Origin: Bacteroidales bacterium
GTDB lineage: Bacteria > Bacteroidota > Bacteroidia > Bacteroidales > F082
NCBI GenBank assembly: GCA_024400305.1
Contig: JAKSMX010000001.1
Location: 1-64,000, forward strand
Direction of reading: 5' to 3'
Length of the DNA: 64,000 bases
The notes under the pieces are model-generated. The model was not told the origin of the DNA and did no database searches. It saw only the letters and a program-made list of their open reading frames with translations. Positions 17,458 through 25,862 of the stretch are shown here, piece after piece. Within the stretch, counting starts at the first letter, position 1. Each line of letters opens with the position of its first letter. Both the position numbers and the translations under genes were made by a program.

Positions 17458-18253
17458 ACCGGATTTCTTTTATGTCACAGACGACCTCGTGGCTGTTTTT
17501 GTCTGATAGGCAGAGACGGCCATATTTGTCATATCCATTGACAATCATTGTCTTAATTTCTCCTTTATAATCATATTCCGCCCACTCGCCGCAGCGAAAA
17601 AGACTGTTTCTGTAAGCAGAGTCGATTCTTTCTTTACCCTGTTCGGTCCGAAGTTCTTCAACGGCGTTCTTTATGCTGACAATCAATTCATCAAGAAGCG
17701 ATTCCAGGTCGAAACCGTTTCCGGTCAACATTTTCAACGAGACAGGATTCGGTATGTCTTTGCTAAACTTCAACTGATTGACATTCAATCCGATGCCAAT
17801 GATTGTGGTTTGCATCATCATTCCAGAAATGGTGTTTTGGATCAACATCCCTGCGAGTTTCTTTGAGCCGACGTAAATGTCATTGGGCCACTTTATTGAT
17901 GTGACAGTCTGCGGCTGATGTGACGGCGTCGCCGATGTGACGGCGTCGCCGATGTTTTTGTCAATTACATTGAGGATGGCGACGGCGACGGCTTGTGATA
18001 TTTTGAATTGTTCATCGGCTTTTAAAAAGCTGACATTCAATGCAATGCTGAAAAGAAGGTTTTCACCCGGCTCGCTTTCCCAGCGGTTTACGCCCATCCC
18101 CCTCCCCGCTGTCTGATGGCCGGCGACGACGACAGCACCGGCGATGTCACAACCATCCGACATCATCTCGTACATAAACTTATTCGTCGAAGCGATCTCT
18201 TCAAACCTCAGAATTTTCATGTTTTCCAAACCGCATTTTTCACTCATAATCAT
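17447..18253 (-). CDS. birA: Biotin--[acetyl-CoA-carboxylase] ligase
   Basis: The 268-residue enzyme activates biotin with ATP and attaches it to the carboxyl carrier protein. It shows the biotin/ATP loop GHQTAGRGMGVNRW, KWPNDIYV and the catalytic-core GIGLNVN. There is no N-terminal HTH, so it is the monofunctional type. Starts at 18253, 18247 or 18220 (MKILRFEE) are possible. Between the NVIDKN helix and KWPND an insertion reads GDAVTSATPSHQPQT. It is encoded by two exact 17-bp copies (17917-17950) that are read in different frames, a feature that would shift frame if copy number changed. Its 3' end overlaps the SRPBCC gene. Confidence 0.93.
   Translation of the reverse strand: MIMSEKCGLENMKILRFEEIASTNKFMYEMMSDGCDIAGAVVVAGHQTAGRGMGVNRWESEPGENLLFSIALNVSFLKADEQFKISQAVAVAILNVIDKNIGDAVTSATPSHQPQTVTSIKWPNDIYVGSKKLAGMLIQNTISGMMMQTTIIGIGLNVNQLKFSKDIPNPVSLKMLTGNGFDLESLLDELIVSIKNAVEELRTEQGKERIDSAYRNSLFRCGEWAEYDYKGEIKTMIVNGYDKYGRLCLSDKNSHEVVCDIKEIRFIL
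17917..17950. repeat. 17-bp tandem duplication inside birA
   Basis: GATGTGACGGCGTCGCC occurs twice in a row (17917-17933, 17934-17950). It is flanked by a degenerate copy (17898-17916) and a partial one (17951-17955). The unit is not a multiple of three. Confidence 0.85.
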
Positions 18254-18292
18254 TTATTTCCAACCGATTAAAAATATTTTTCAACGAGAAAA

Positions 18293-18352
18293 CAAAAGTA
18301 GTATTTTTTTCTTTTATAATTCTAAAAAATAGAAATATATTAAGTATCTTTG
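18293..18352. promoter_or_regulatory. Divergent birA / rsfS promoter region
   Basis: Minus strand: TACTTTTG (18300-18293) for birA. Plus strand: TATCTTTG (18345-18352) for rsfS. Both fit TAnnTTTG. The 44 bp between them are very AT-rich, and no convincing -33 TTTG was found for either. Confidence 0.6.
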
Positions 18353-18375
18353 CAAAAATTTTTCTGATAATAAAA

Positions 18376-18747
18376 ATGAGAGTAAGACACGAAACAGACA
18401 ACACGGAAGAAGTGCTTTCAACTATCGTTGAGTCGATGCTTGAGAGCAAGGCGAAAGAAGTTACGACATTGGATATGAGAGAGATACATTCAGCAGTGAC
18501 GGATTATTTCGTAATCTGCCATGCACAGTCGAAGACACAAGTCAACGCGATAGCCGAAAAAATCATCGACAATGTCCGCAACACATTGCACGTCCACACA
18601 TATCACGAAGAGGGTTTTGAGAACTCGGAATGGATTTTGCTGGACTACATCGACGTGGTGGTACACGTATTTCTCGAGCCGAAACGCAGTTTCTACCGGC
18701 TCGAAGAGCTGTGGGCTGACGCCGAGAAAAAAGTTTACGAGGATTAG
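18376..18747 (+). CDS. rsfS: Ribosomal silencing factor RsfS
   Basis: The 123-residue DUF143/YbeB family protein binds ribosomal protein uL14 and blocks subunit joining under nutrient limitation. The nucleotidyltransferase-like core shows the family block VTDYFVICHAQSKTQVNAIA and the following EGFENSEWILLDYIDVVVH, where the WILLDYIDVVVHVF stretch is diagnostic. Length is normal. It starts about 24 bp after a -7 box TATCTTTG and precedes ftsH by 21 bp on the same strand; rsfS-ftsH pairing is common in Bacteroidota. Confidence 0.95.
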   Translation: MRVRHETDNTEEVLSTIVESMLESKAKEVTTLDMREIHSAVTDYFVICHAQSKTQVNAIAEKIIDNVRNTLHVHTYHEEGFENSEWILLDYIDVVVHVFLEPKRSFYRLEELWADAEKKVYED

Positions 18748-18768
18748 TTAAGAGTTAATAGAGTTTTA

Positions 18769-20754
18769 ATGGAAGAGAACAGAAACAATTTCCAGAACAT
18801 GGGCGGCGGCAAGCAGCCTAAAAAGAAGATAGGATTCTACTGGATTTACATCATACTCATTGCGTTTTTCCTCGGTTCGCTCTTTTTCAAAGGAATGAAC
18901 CCGGCCAAAGAAATCACGATGACGGAGCTGATGACGTTGCTCCGCGATCAGGATGTGGATAAAATCGAGTTGGTGAACAAAAGCGTCGCGGAGATTTACC
19001 TCAACGAGCAAGGCATGAGAAAACATTTCCCCGACGAGAAGAGATCAAATTTCGGAGAGACTCCCAATTACACCATGAAAGTTTCGGAAGACCGTCTGTA
19101 TCAGAAGGTTGACGAAGCGCAGGAAGGTTTGAGCGATCCAATCGAAATCGTTCCTGTTGAAAGGCATAACTGGGGTGCGGAGGTGATTTCCTGGATTTTG
19201 CCATTGGTAGTCATACTGTTATTCTGGATTTTCATCATGCGCAGGATGAACGGCGCCGGAGGAGGAGGTCAGATTTTCAGCATCGGCCAGTCGAAGGCGA
19301 AGCTTTACGACCAGGAGAAAGACCAGAAGACCACATTCAAAGACGTTGCCGGCCTTGAAGAGGCCAAGGAAGAGGTCATGGAGATTGTTGACTTCCTGAA
19401 GAACCCGAAACGTTACACGCGTCTCGGCGGCAAGATACCTAAAGGCGTGCTTCTCGTCGGCCCTCCCGGAACAGGTAAGACGTTGTTAGCCAAATCGGTG
19501 GCAGGTGAAGCGGGCGTGCCATTCTTCAGCATCTCGGGCTCCGACTTTGTGGAGATGTTCGTGGGCGTTGGTGCTTCGAGAGTGCGTGACCTTTTCAAAC
19601 AGGCGAAAGACAAATCACCTTGTATAATATTCATAGACGAAATCGACGCCATCGGCCGCGCACGCGGCAAGAACCCGATGAACGGAGGCAACGATGAGCG
19701 CGAAAGCACTCTTAACCAGTTGCTTACCGAGATGGACGGCTTCGGCACCAACTCCGGTGTCATAGTACTCGCCGCCACAAACCGCGCCGACATCCTCGAC
19801 AAGGCATTGATGCGCGCCGGACGCTTCGACCGCCAGATTTACGTCGAATTGCCCGACCTCAACGGAAGAAGAGAGATTTTTGAAGTCCACATGCGCGGGC
19901 TGAAATTCGCCGATGACGTTGACAAGGAGTTTCTGGCGAAACAGACACCAGGGTTCTCCGGCGCCGACATCGCCAACGTGTGCAACGAAGCCGCACTCAT
20001 CGCAGCGCGTCACGACAAGGAAAGCATTGAGAAACAAGACTTTTTGGATGCCATTGACCGTATCGTCGGCGGACTTGAGAAAAAAAACAAAGTCATCACA
20101 TCATCAGAAAAGAAAGTCATCGCCTTCCATGAAGCCGGTCACGCTACGACGAGCTGGATGCTTGAGTTCGCACACCCTCTCGTGAAAGTCACCATTGTGC
20201 CAAGAGGCAAAGCCCTCGGCGCAGCATGGTATCTCCCCGACGAGAGACAAATTACGACAAAAGAGCAGATGTATCACGAGATGATTGCAACACTCGGCGG
20301 ACGCGCCGCAGAACAAATCATCTTCGGACATATCTCAACAGGCGCGTTGAACGACCTCGAAAAAGTGTCGAAACAAGCCTTCGCAATGGTCACATATTAC
20401 GGCCTCAACGAGAAAATCGGCAACGTAAGTTATTATGATTCAACAGGTCAGAGCGATTATGCCATCACAAAGCCTTTCAGTGAAAAGACCGCCGAAATCA
20501 TCGACCAGGAAGTGAGCAAACTAATCGAAAGCGCGTATCAGGAAGCGATCCGCATCCTCAACGAGCATAAAACAGGCCTCACACAACTTGCCGAAAAACT
20601 CATCGACAAGGAAGTTATCTTCGCCGATGACCTTGAGACAATTTTCGGGAAGAGACCTTGGACACCTGAAGAAAGAGATTTCTCCAAACCATCTGAAATA
20701 GAAGATGAATCTGAAATAAAAATTGAAGAATCAGATAACACATCAATAGCTTAG
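18769..20754 (+). CDS. ftsH: ATP-dependent zinc metalloprotease FtsH
   Basis: This 661-residue inner-membrane AAA+ protease degrades misassembled membrane proteins and short-lived regulators. It shows membrane segments at about 22-41 and 139-157 flanking a periplasmic domain, Walker A GPPGTGKT at 231-238, Walker B IIFIDEID at 287-293, the second region of homology ending MRAGRFDR near 348-355, and the zinc site HEAGH at 454-458. All motifs are intact. It is 21 bp downstream of rsfS and 2 bp upstream of a LUD-domain gene, implying a three-gene unit. Confidence 0.98.
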   Translation: MEENRNNFQNMGGGKQPKKKIGFYWIYIILIAFFLGSLFFKGMNPAKEITMTELMTLLRDQDVDKIELVNKSVAEIYLNEQGMRKHFPDEKRSNFGETPNYTMKVSEDRLYQKVDEAQEGLSDPIEIVPVERHNWGAEVISWILPLVVILLFWIFIMRRMNGAGGGGQIFSIGQSKAKLYDQEKDQKTTFKDVAGLEEAKEEVMEIVDFLKNPKRYTRLGGKIPKGVLLVGPPGTGKTLLAKSVAGEAGVPFFSISGSDFVEMFVGVGASRVRDLFKQAKDKSPCIIFIDEIDAIGRARGKNPMNGGNDERESTLNQLLTEMDGFGTNSGVIVLAATNRADILDKALMRAGRFDRQIYVELPDLNGRREIFEVHMRGLKFADDVDKEFLAKQTPGFSGADIANVCNEAALIAARHDKESIEKQDFLDAIDRIVGGLEKKNKVITSSEKKVIAFHEAGHATTSWMLEFAHPLVKVTIVPRGKALGAAWYLPDERQITTKEQMYHEMIATLGGRAAEQIIFGHISTGALNDLEKVSKQAFAMVTYYGLNEKIGNVSYYDSTGQSDYAITKPFSEKTAEIIDQEVSKLIESAYQEAIRILNEHKTGLTQLAEKLIDKEVIFADDLETIFGKRPWTPEERDFSKPSEIEDESEIKIEESDNTSIA

Positions 20755-20756
20755 TT

Positions 20757-21440
20757 ATGAAGAAGTTCTCGTTTTCCGGTCTGAATGAACGCACCAACAA
20801 GGAACAAATTCTTGCAAAAGTGCGCAATGCTGTCATCACAAAAGACGAGAACCTCTTCTCTGACGTCAATCTCCAGAGTGATACGTGGAAGCCTTTTACA
20901 GAAGAAGACGGCTGCGAGTTCACGTTCATCAAAAGATTCAAAAACAACGACGGAATTTTCATGTATTTTGAGAATGAACGGAATTTTATCGATGCACTCA
21001 AACAATACATCGTTGAAAATCAATGGAATCCATTATTTTGTACAAGTCCTGGCATTAAGACATTTCTTGATGCGAACGAGGCTGGAATCGAGTTGTGTGA
21101 CGATTTTTCAACAGAATGCAAAAAGATGACCTGCATCACCGATTGTGAATGCCTTGTGGCACAGACAGGAAGCATCGTGATAAGCGACAGGTGCGCCGGT
21201 TCAAATGATGCATTCTCCAAAGCCGACACGCTTTTGATTTTCGCAAAGCCAAGCCAACTCGTTGACGGCATGAAAGACGCCATCAATTATTTGAAAAAAA
21301 AATATCAGGACGATATGCCAACGGAGACAGTGTTCATCAACGGGCCAAGCAGAAGCATCGAGTTTGACAATCAATTGGTTATCGGTGCGCAAGGCATAAG
21401 ACAGATTGCGTTGTTCTTCGTTGACGATGAAATAATTTGA
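20757..21440 (+). CDS. LUD-domain (LutC/YkgG-like) protein
   Basis: The 227-residue cytoplasmic protein resembles LutC, one of the LutABC lactate-utilisation proteins. The CLVAQTGSIVISD segment (about residue 133) and the C-terminal INGPSRSIEFDNQLVIGAQG, close to the GPSRTADIE motif, are the recognisable LUD blocks. No Fe-S cysteine motif is present, and LutA and LutB genes are absent from the neighbourhood. It begins 2 bp after the ftsH stop, so it is probably translated from the ftsH message. Orphan LUD genes next to ftsH are known to me in Bacteroidota but their role is unclear. Confidence 0.85.
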   Translation: MKKFSFSGLNERTNKEQILAKVRNAVITKDENLFSDVNLQSDTWKPFTEEDGCEFTFIKRFKNNDGIFMYFENERNFIDALKQYIVENQWNPLFCTSPGIKTFLDANEAGIELCDDFSTECKKMTCITDCECLVAQTGSIVISDRCAGSNDAFSKADTLLIFAKPSQLVDGMKDAINYLKKKYQDDMPTETVFINGPSRSIEFDNQLVIGAQGIRQIALFFVDDEII

Positions 21441-21445
21441 TAAGG

Positions 21446-22726
21446 TCAATCTTTCAAGCAGCCAATCGGGACGACAAACACGCCGTCGGGACGGCGGAAA
21501 GCGTACTGTCCGGTGGCGGTCAGAACCATGAGAAATGACGGCTTATTCATCTTGTCGGTGTCGATTTTACTTTCAAGTTGTTTTAATGTTTTCACACCTT
21601 CTTCAATCAGTCTTTCTCCACCTAACTTTATCTCTATCAATGCGTAGCGACCACCACGAAGACTAACGACAGCATCGCACTCGAGGTTGTTTTTATCTCT
21701 GTAATGATAAACGTTGCCCGACAAAGCATCGGCATAGACACGAAGGTCGCGCACCGCCATCGTCTCAAAGAGAAGCCCCATGGTTTTCAAGTCATTCATC
21801 AAGTTGTCTGGACCGAGTTCGAGAGCAGCAGCAGCGATGGAAGGGTCAACGAAATAGCGAGTGTCGCTCGACCGGATGGCTGTCCTTGAACGCAGGTTGG
21901 GGTTCCATGCCTTCATATCCTCTATCACGAATATTTTTTTCAGTGCCTCAACATAGTCAGCCACCGATGCAGATGAGAGCGTTTCGATTTCATTAGTCGA
22001 AATATCATCGGCAATGGTGTTGAACGGAGCCTGCGAACCCTGGTTTCTCGCGTACGACCGCATCAGCCGACGTGCACGTTGCTCATCGCGCGACACGCCG
22101 TCAACTCTCGAAATATCTCTTCTTACAACGGCTTCAAAATAGTTGGTCGAAATGGTTAGCGACGGCGTTTTTTTCAAATTGATGGAGCCCGGCCATCCAC
22201 CGCGGCAGATGAAATATGCGATGTCTTCCAATTTCCTGTCATTTTGGCCGAAGATGTCGGTGTTGCCTTCAAACAGCGACCTCAAACTGACCTCGCCCGT
22301 TGACTCCTCCGATTCCCAAAGGCTCATGGGGCGCATCAGAAGCCACGAAAAACGCCCGGTCCCGGTGTGGATGATTTTGTTGATGTCGGCTGGCACCGCA
22401 CTTCCAGTAAATATGAACTGTCCCATCTCATGCCGATGGTCAACCTCGAAACGCGCTGTGTCCCAAAGTTTTGGAGCAAGTTCCCATTCGTCAATCAGCC
22501 TTGGCGTTTTACCTTCTAAGATGGCTTTCGGGCGTGTCTCGGCAAGCATTAGGTTCTGCTCGATGTTCTCGGGATCGTCCAAATACAGCACACTTCCAGC
22601 TTTTTGCTCTGCCGTCGTTGTCTTTCCGCACCATTTCGGGCCTTCAATAAGCACCGCGCCAGCACTCTCCAACTGCAAGTCAAGAAGGTCATCAGCTATC
22701 CTTTTTTTGTAGTTAAAATTGCTCAT
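21446..22726 (-). CDS. AAA_14 / DUF4143 family ATPase
   Basis: The 426-residue protein has an N-terminal P-loop domain with Walker A GPKWCGKTT at 29-37, Walker B-like PRLIDEW near 77-82 and a sensor-like FTGSAVPAD near 106. A DUF4143 C-terminal part ends in a restriction-endonuclease-like stretch (DAVVSLRGGRYALIEIKLGG) with the D...E-K pattern. These ATPases are common, patchily distributed and of unknown function. It converges with the LUD gene (5-bp gap). Its promoter (TTTG, 18 bp, TATTTTTG) lies just downstream of a 23-bp tandem array, and the codon usage does not look strikingly foreign. Confidence 0.88.
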   Translation of the reverse strand: MSNFNYKKRIADDLLDLQLESAGAVLIEGPKWCGKTTTAEQKAGSVLYLDDPENIEQNLMLAETRPKAILEGKTPRLIDEWELAPKLWDTARFEVDHRHEMGQFIFTGSAVPADINKIIHTGTGRFSWLLMRPMSLWESEESTGEVSLRSLFEGNTDIFGQNDRKLEDIAYFICRGGWPGSINLKKTPSLTISTNYFEAVVRRDISRVDGVSRDEQRARRLMRSYARNQGSQAPFNTIADDISTNEIETLSSASVADYVEALKKIFVIEDMKAWNPNLRSRTAIRSSDTRYFVDPSIAAAALELGPDNLMNDLKTMGLLFETMAVRDLRVYADALSGNVYHYRDKNNLECDAVVSLRGGRYALIEIKLGGERLIEEGVKTLKQLESKIDTDKMNKPSFLMVLTATGQYAFRRPDGVFVVPIGCLKD

Positions 22727-22749
22727 ATTTTTAAGAATTTTTCAGACTG

Positions 22750-22779
22750 CAAAAATAATACAAATATTTGAAACTCAAA
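22750..22779 (-). promoter_or_regulatory. Promoter of the AAA_14 gene
   Basis: Minus strand: TTTG (22779-22776), 18-bp spacer, TATTTTTG (22757-22750), then about 23 bp to the ATG. The 23-bp repeat array begins about 20 bp upstream of the -33 box. Confidence 0.7.
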
Positions 22780-22800
22780 CAAATATTTTTTCCACTTCTC

Positions 22801-22949
22801 CATTTGGCTGAATTTTACTTCTTCATTTGGCTGAATTTTGCTTCTTCATTTGGCTGAATTTTGTTTCCTCATTTGGCTGAATTTTGCTTCTTCATTTGGC
22901 TGAATTTTGTTTCCTCATTTGGCTGAATTTTACTTCTCCATTTGGCTGA
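22801..22949. repeat. Tandem array of a 23-bp unit, six full copies
   Basis: Six contiguous 23-bp units start at 22801, 22824, 22847, 22870, 22893 and 22916, each beginning CATTTGGCTGAATTTT and varying only in the last seven bases (ACTTCTT, GCTTCTT, GTTTCCT and similar). A truncated seventh copy begins at 22939. There are no spacers. The GGCTGAA core recurs in the arm of the valS terminator next to it. Confidence 0.9.
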
Positions 22950-22980
22950 GATTGCAGCACGGCAGTGTTAATTAAAAAAG

Positions 22981-23024
22981 TGGGCTGAACTTTTTAATTC
23001 ATTGAATTCAAAAAGTTCAGCCCA
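22981..23024 (-). terminator. Intrinsic terminator after valS
   Basis: A perfect 15-bp stem, TGGGCTGAACTTTTT (22981-22995) with AAAAAGTTCAGCCCA (23010-23024), has a further AATTC/GAATT pairing in the loop. The minus strand continues with ACTTTTTT. It starts 20 bp after the valS stop. Confidence 0.85.
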
Positions 23025-23043
23025 ATTTCTTTTGATAAATTTC

Positions 23044-25671
23044 TTATTTCCTCAACGCCGCCATCTGCTGCTCGATGACCGCAATCTTGGCTTCAGCATC
23101 GGCTTTTTTCTTGCGTTCCTTCTCGACGACAGCCGCCGGAGCACCGTTCACGAATTTTTCGTTCGAGAGTTTTCCTTCAACCGACTTCAAGAAACCTTGA
23201 GTGTATTTTAATTCTTCTTCGAGTTTCTTCAATTCGGCTTCGGCATCAACGGAATCCGTCACCGGAATGAAATATTCCATCGAACGGACGAGGAAGCCGA
23301 ATGCGTCTTGCGGCTTTTCAGCAACGTAAGATATTGATTTTACATTAGTCAGCTTCTCAATGATGCAGTCGAAATCCTTACAGACATTGCCGTTGTCAAC
23401 AATGACCAAGTCGATTGCCTCTTTGAATGGGATGTTCTTCTCTGCGCGAATCTTACGGATGTTGTTTATAACGTCCATAGTGATTTCAAACTGCGCAAGA
23501 ACCTGATTGTCAACATCTTTCTGTTTCGGCTGCTGTGCGATGATAATATCGTCGCCTTCTTTTCTATCATCGAGGAAATGGTAAATCTCTTCGGTGATGA
23601 ACGGCATGAACGGATGCAGTTGCTTCATAAGATTCTCGAAGAAAGTCACTGTGGCTCTGTAAGTTACGCCGTCAATCGGCTGACCCATCGGGGCTTTGAC
23701 CATCTCGAGATACCATGAGCAGAAGTCGTCCCAAATGAGTTTATAAATCCCCATCAAAGCGTCGGAGAGGCGATATTTGTCGAAGTTATCGTTCATTTCC
23801 GCAAGCACTTGATTGAAACGGGCGTCGAACCATTTCACCGCCATCTTCGCGGTCTCCGGCTGAGCTGCGTTTTCATCGACGCTCCAGCCTTTCACGAGAC
23901 GCAGTGCGTTCCAGATCTTGTTGCAGAAGTTACGTCCCTGCTCGCACAGAGCGGTGTCAAACGGGATGTCGTTACCCGCCGGAGCCGTGAGAAGCATTCC
24001 CATGCGTACGCCGTCGGCTCCGAAAGTCTCGATGAGTTCAATCGGGTCGGGCGAGTTACCGAGCGACTTCGACATCTTACGTCCGAGCTTATCTCTCACA
24101 ATACCAGTGAAATACACGTTACGGAACGGAACTTTTCCAGTATATTCCTCACCCGCCATGATCATTCTGGCGACCCAGAAAAAGATGATGTCAGGAGCTG
24201 TGATTAGGTCGTTTGTCGAATAATAGTATTTGAATTCTGGATTTTCAGGATCATTGACCCCGTTGAAGAGCGACATCGGCCACAGCCACGAGCTGAACCA
24301 AGTATCCAAGCAGTCGCTGTCCTGACGCAAATCATTGAGTGTCAAATTGTTGTTACCTGTCTTTTCTTTTGCGAGACGAAGTGCATCTTCAGCAGTCTCG
24401 GCAACAACATAGCCGCCTTCAGGCAAGTAATAAGCCGGGATCTGATGTCCCCACCAAAGCTGACGGCTGATGCACCAGTCCTTGATGTTTTCGAGCCAGT
24501 GACGATAAAGGTTCACATATTTCGCAGGATAGAACTGAATCTCGCCTTTCTCTACAGGTTCGAGTGCGATCTTCGCGAGATGCTCCATCTTAAGGAACCA
24601 CTGCATCGAGAGTTTCGGTTCGATCGGCACGTTGGTGCGTTCCGAATAGCCCACCTTATTATTATAGTCTTCAACCTTCTCAAGGAGATCCGCTTCCGCG
24701 AGGTCTTTGACGATTTGCTTGCGGACATCCTCACGCGTCATCCCGACGTACATTCCAGCCGCCTCGCTGATAGTGGCGTCGTCGTTGAAGATGTTGATGC
24801 TCTGAAGGTTATGTTTCTCGCCGAGCATATAGTCGTTCACGTCGTGCGCCGGAGTGACCTTCAGGCAGCCGGTGCCGAATTCGATGTCAACGTATTCGTC
24901 TTCGATGACCGGAATCACGCGGTTCACAAGCGGAACGACAACTTTCTTACCTTTAAGATGTTGATTTTTAGGGTCATTCGGGTTTATGCACATGGCTGTG
25001 TCGCCCATGATTGTCTCCGGGCGTGTCGTGGCAACGATTGCGCAGCCGTCTTCGCCTTCGATTTTATATCTCAGGTAGAAAAGTTTGCTGTGTTCGTCTT
25101 TGTAAACCACCTCCTCATCGCTCAAAGCGGTGAGAGCCTTCGGGTCCCAGTTGACCATGCGGACACCGCGGTAGATGAGACCTTTATTATATAAATCGCA
25201 GAAGACATGAATGACGCTCTTGCTGCGTGTCTCATCCATCGTGAACGAGGTGCGTTCCCAGTCGCACGACGCACCGAGTTTGCGGAGCTGTTTCAGTATG
25301 ATACCGCCGTGTTCGTGAGTCCAGTCCCATGCGTGTTCGAGGAACTTCTCGCGTCCGATGTCTGTTTTCTTGATGCCTTGTTGCGCTAACTTATTGACAA
25401 CCTTGGCTTCCGTTGCAATCGAGGCGTGGTCGGTGCCGGGCACCCAGCATGCGTTCCTGCCCTGCATACGTGCGCGGCGGATGAGGACATCCTGTATCGT
25501 GTTGTTCAACATGTGACCCATGTGAAGCACGCCAGTCACATTCGGAGGCGGGATCACGATGGTATAAGGTTCACGTTCATCTGGAGTTGAATGAAAATAA
25601 TTCTTGTTCATCCAATGCTCGTACCATTTCTCTTCGGTAGTCTGCGGACTATATTTGCTTGATATTTCCAT
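23044..25671 (-). CDS. valS: Valyl-tRNA synthetase
   Basis: This 875-residue class I enzyme charges tRNA-Val and edits mischarged threonine. Motifs are HMGH in [15 protein letters not shown] near 47, KMSKS in [14 protein letters not shown] near 530, an intact CP1 editing insertion, and a C-terminal coiled coil rich in Lys and Glu ([12 protein letters not shown]). The ATG at 25671 ([10 protein letters not shown]) is chosen because the family start aligns there; an upstream in-frame codon adds nine residues. It is monocistronic: a strong terminator follows and a divergent transporter gene lies upstream. Confidence 0.97.
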   Translation of the reverse strand: MEISSKYSPQTTEEKWYEHWMNKNYFHSTPDEREPYTIVIPPPNVTGVLHMGHMLNNTIQDVLIRRARMQGRNACWVPGTDHASIATEAKVVNKLAQQGIKKTDIGREKFLEHAWDWTHEHGGIILKQLRKLGASCDWERTSFTMDETRSKSVIHVFCDLYNKGLIYRGVRMVNWDPKALTALSDEEVVYKDEHSKLFYLRYKIEGEDGCAIVATTRPETIMGDTAMCINPNDPKNQHLKGKKVVVPLVNRVIPVIEDEYVDIEFGTGCLKVTPAHDVNDYMLGEKHNLQSINIFNDDATISEAAGMYVGMTREDVRKQIVKDLAEADLLEKVEDYNNKVGYSERTNVPIEPKLSMQWFLKMEHLAKIALEPVEKGEIQFYPAKYVNLYRHWLENIKDWCISRQLWWGHQIPAYYLPEGGYVVAETAEDALRLAKEKTGNNNLTLNDLRQDSDCLDTWFSSWLWPMSLFNGVNDPENPEFKYYYSTNDLITAPDIIFFWVARMIMAGEEYTGKVPFRNVYFTGIVRDKLGRKMSKSLGNSPDPIELIETFGADGVRMGMLLTAPAGNDIPFDTALCEQGRNFCNKIWNALRLVKGWSVDENAAQPETAKMAVKWFDARFNQVLAEMNDNFDKYRLSDALMGIYKLIWDDFCSWYLEMVKAPMGQPIDGVTYRATVTFFENLMKQLHPFMPFITEEIYHFLDDRKEGDDIIIAQQPKQKDVDNQVLAQFEITMDVINNIRKIRAEKNIPFKEAIDLVIVDNGNVCKDFDCIIEKLTNVKSISYVAEKPQDAFGFLVRSMEYFIPVTDSVDAEAELKKLEEELKYTQGFLKSVEGKLSNEKFVNGAPAAVVEKERKKKADAEAKIAVIEQQMAALRK

Positions 25672-25783
25672 TTTTAGATATTTTTCAAAAACTTGCAAAA
25701 ATACGAATTTTCCCGCTTTATCAAGATGAAAACATCATTTTTTTAAATAAAAAGAAGAATTTGCCCAATAAATCAATTTTTCG

Positions 25784-25813
25784 TTGGAGATGTCAAAATA
25801 TTTCCTATTTTTG
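25784..25813 (+). promoter_or_regulatory. Promoter of the POT transporter gene
   Basis: TTG (25784-25786), 19-bp spacer, TATTTTTG (25806-25813), then a leader of about 45 bp. This is the canonical Bacteroidota spacing. Confidence 0.75.
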
Positions 25814-25862
25814 TGCGATTTTATTGAAACGAAAATAATCAGTATAATTAAAATTAAATTTT

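Noticed and set aside
22801..22949. CRISPR array
   Set aside because: The 23-bp units are contiguous with no spacers and no cas genes lie nearby.
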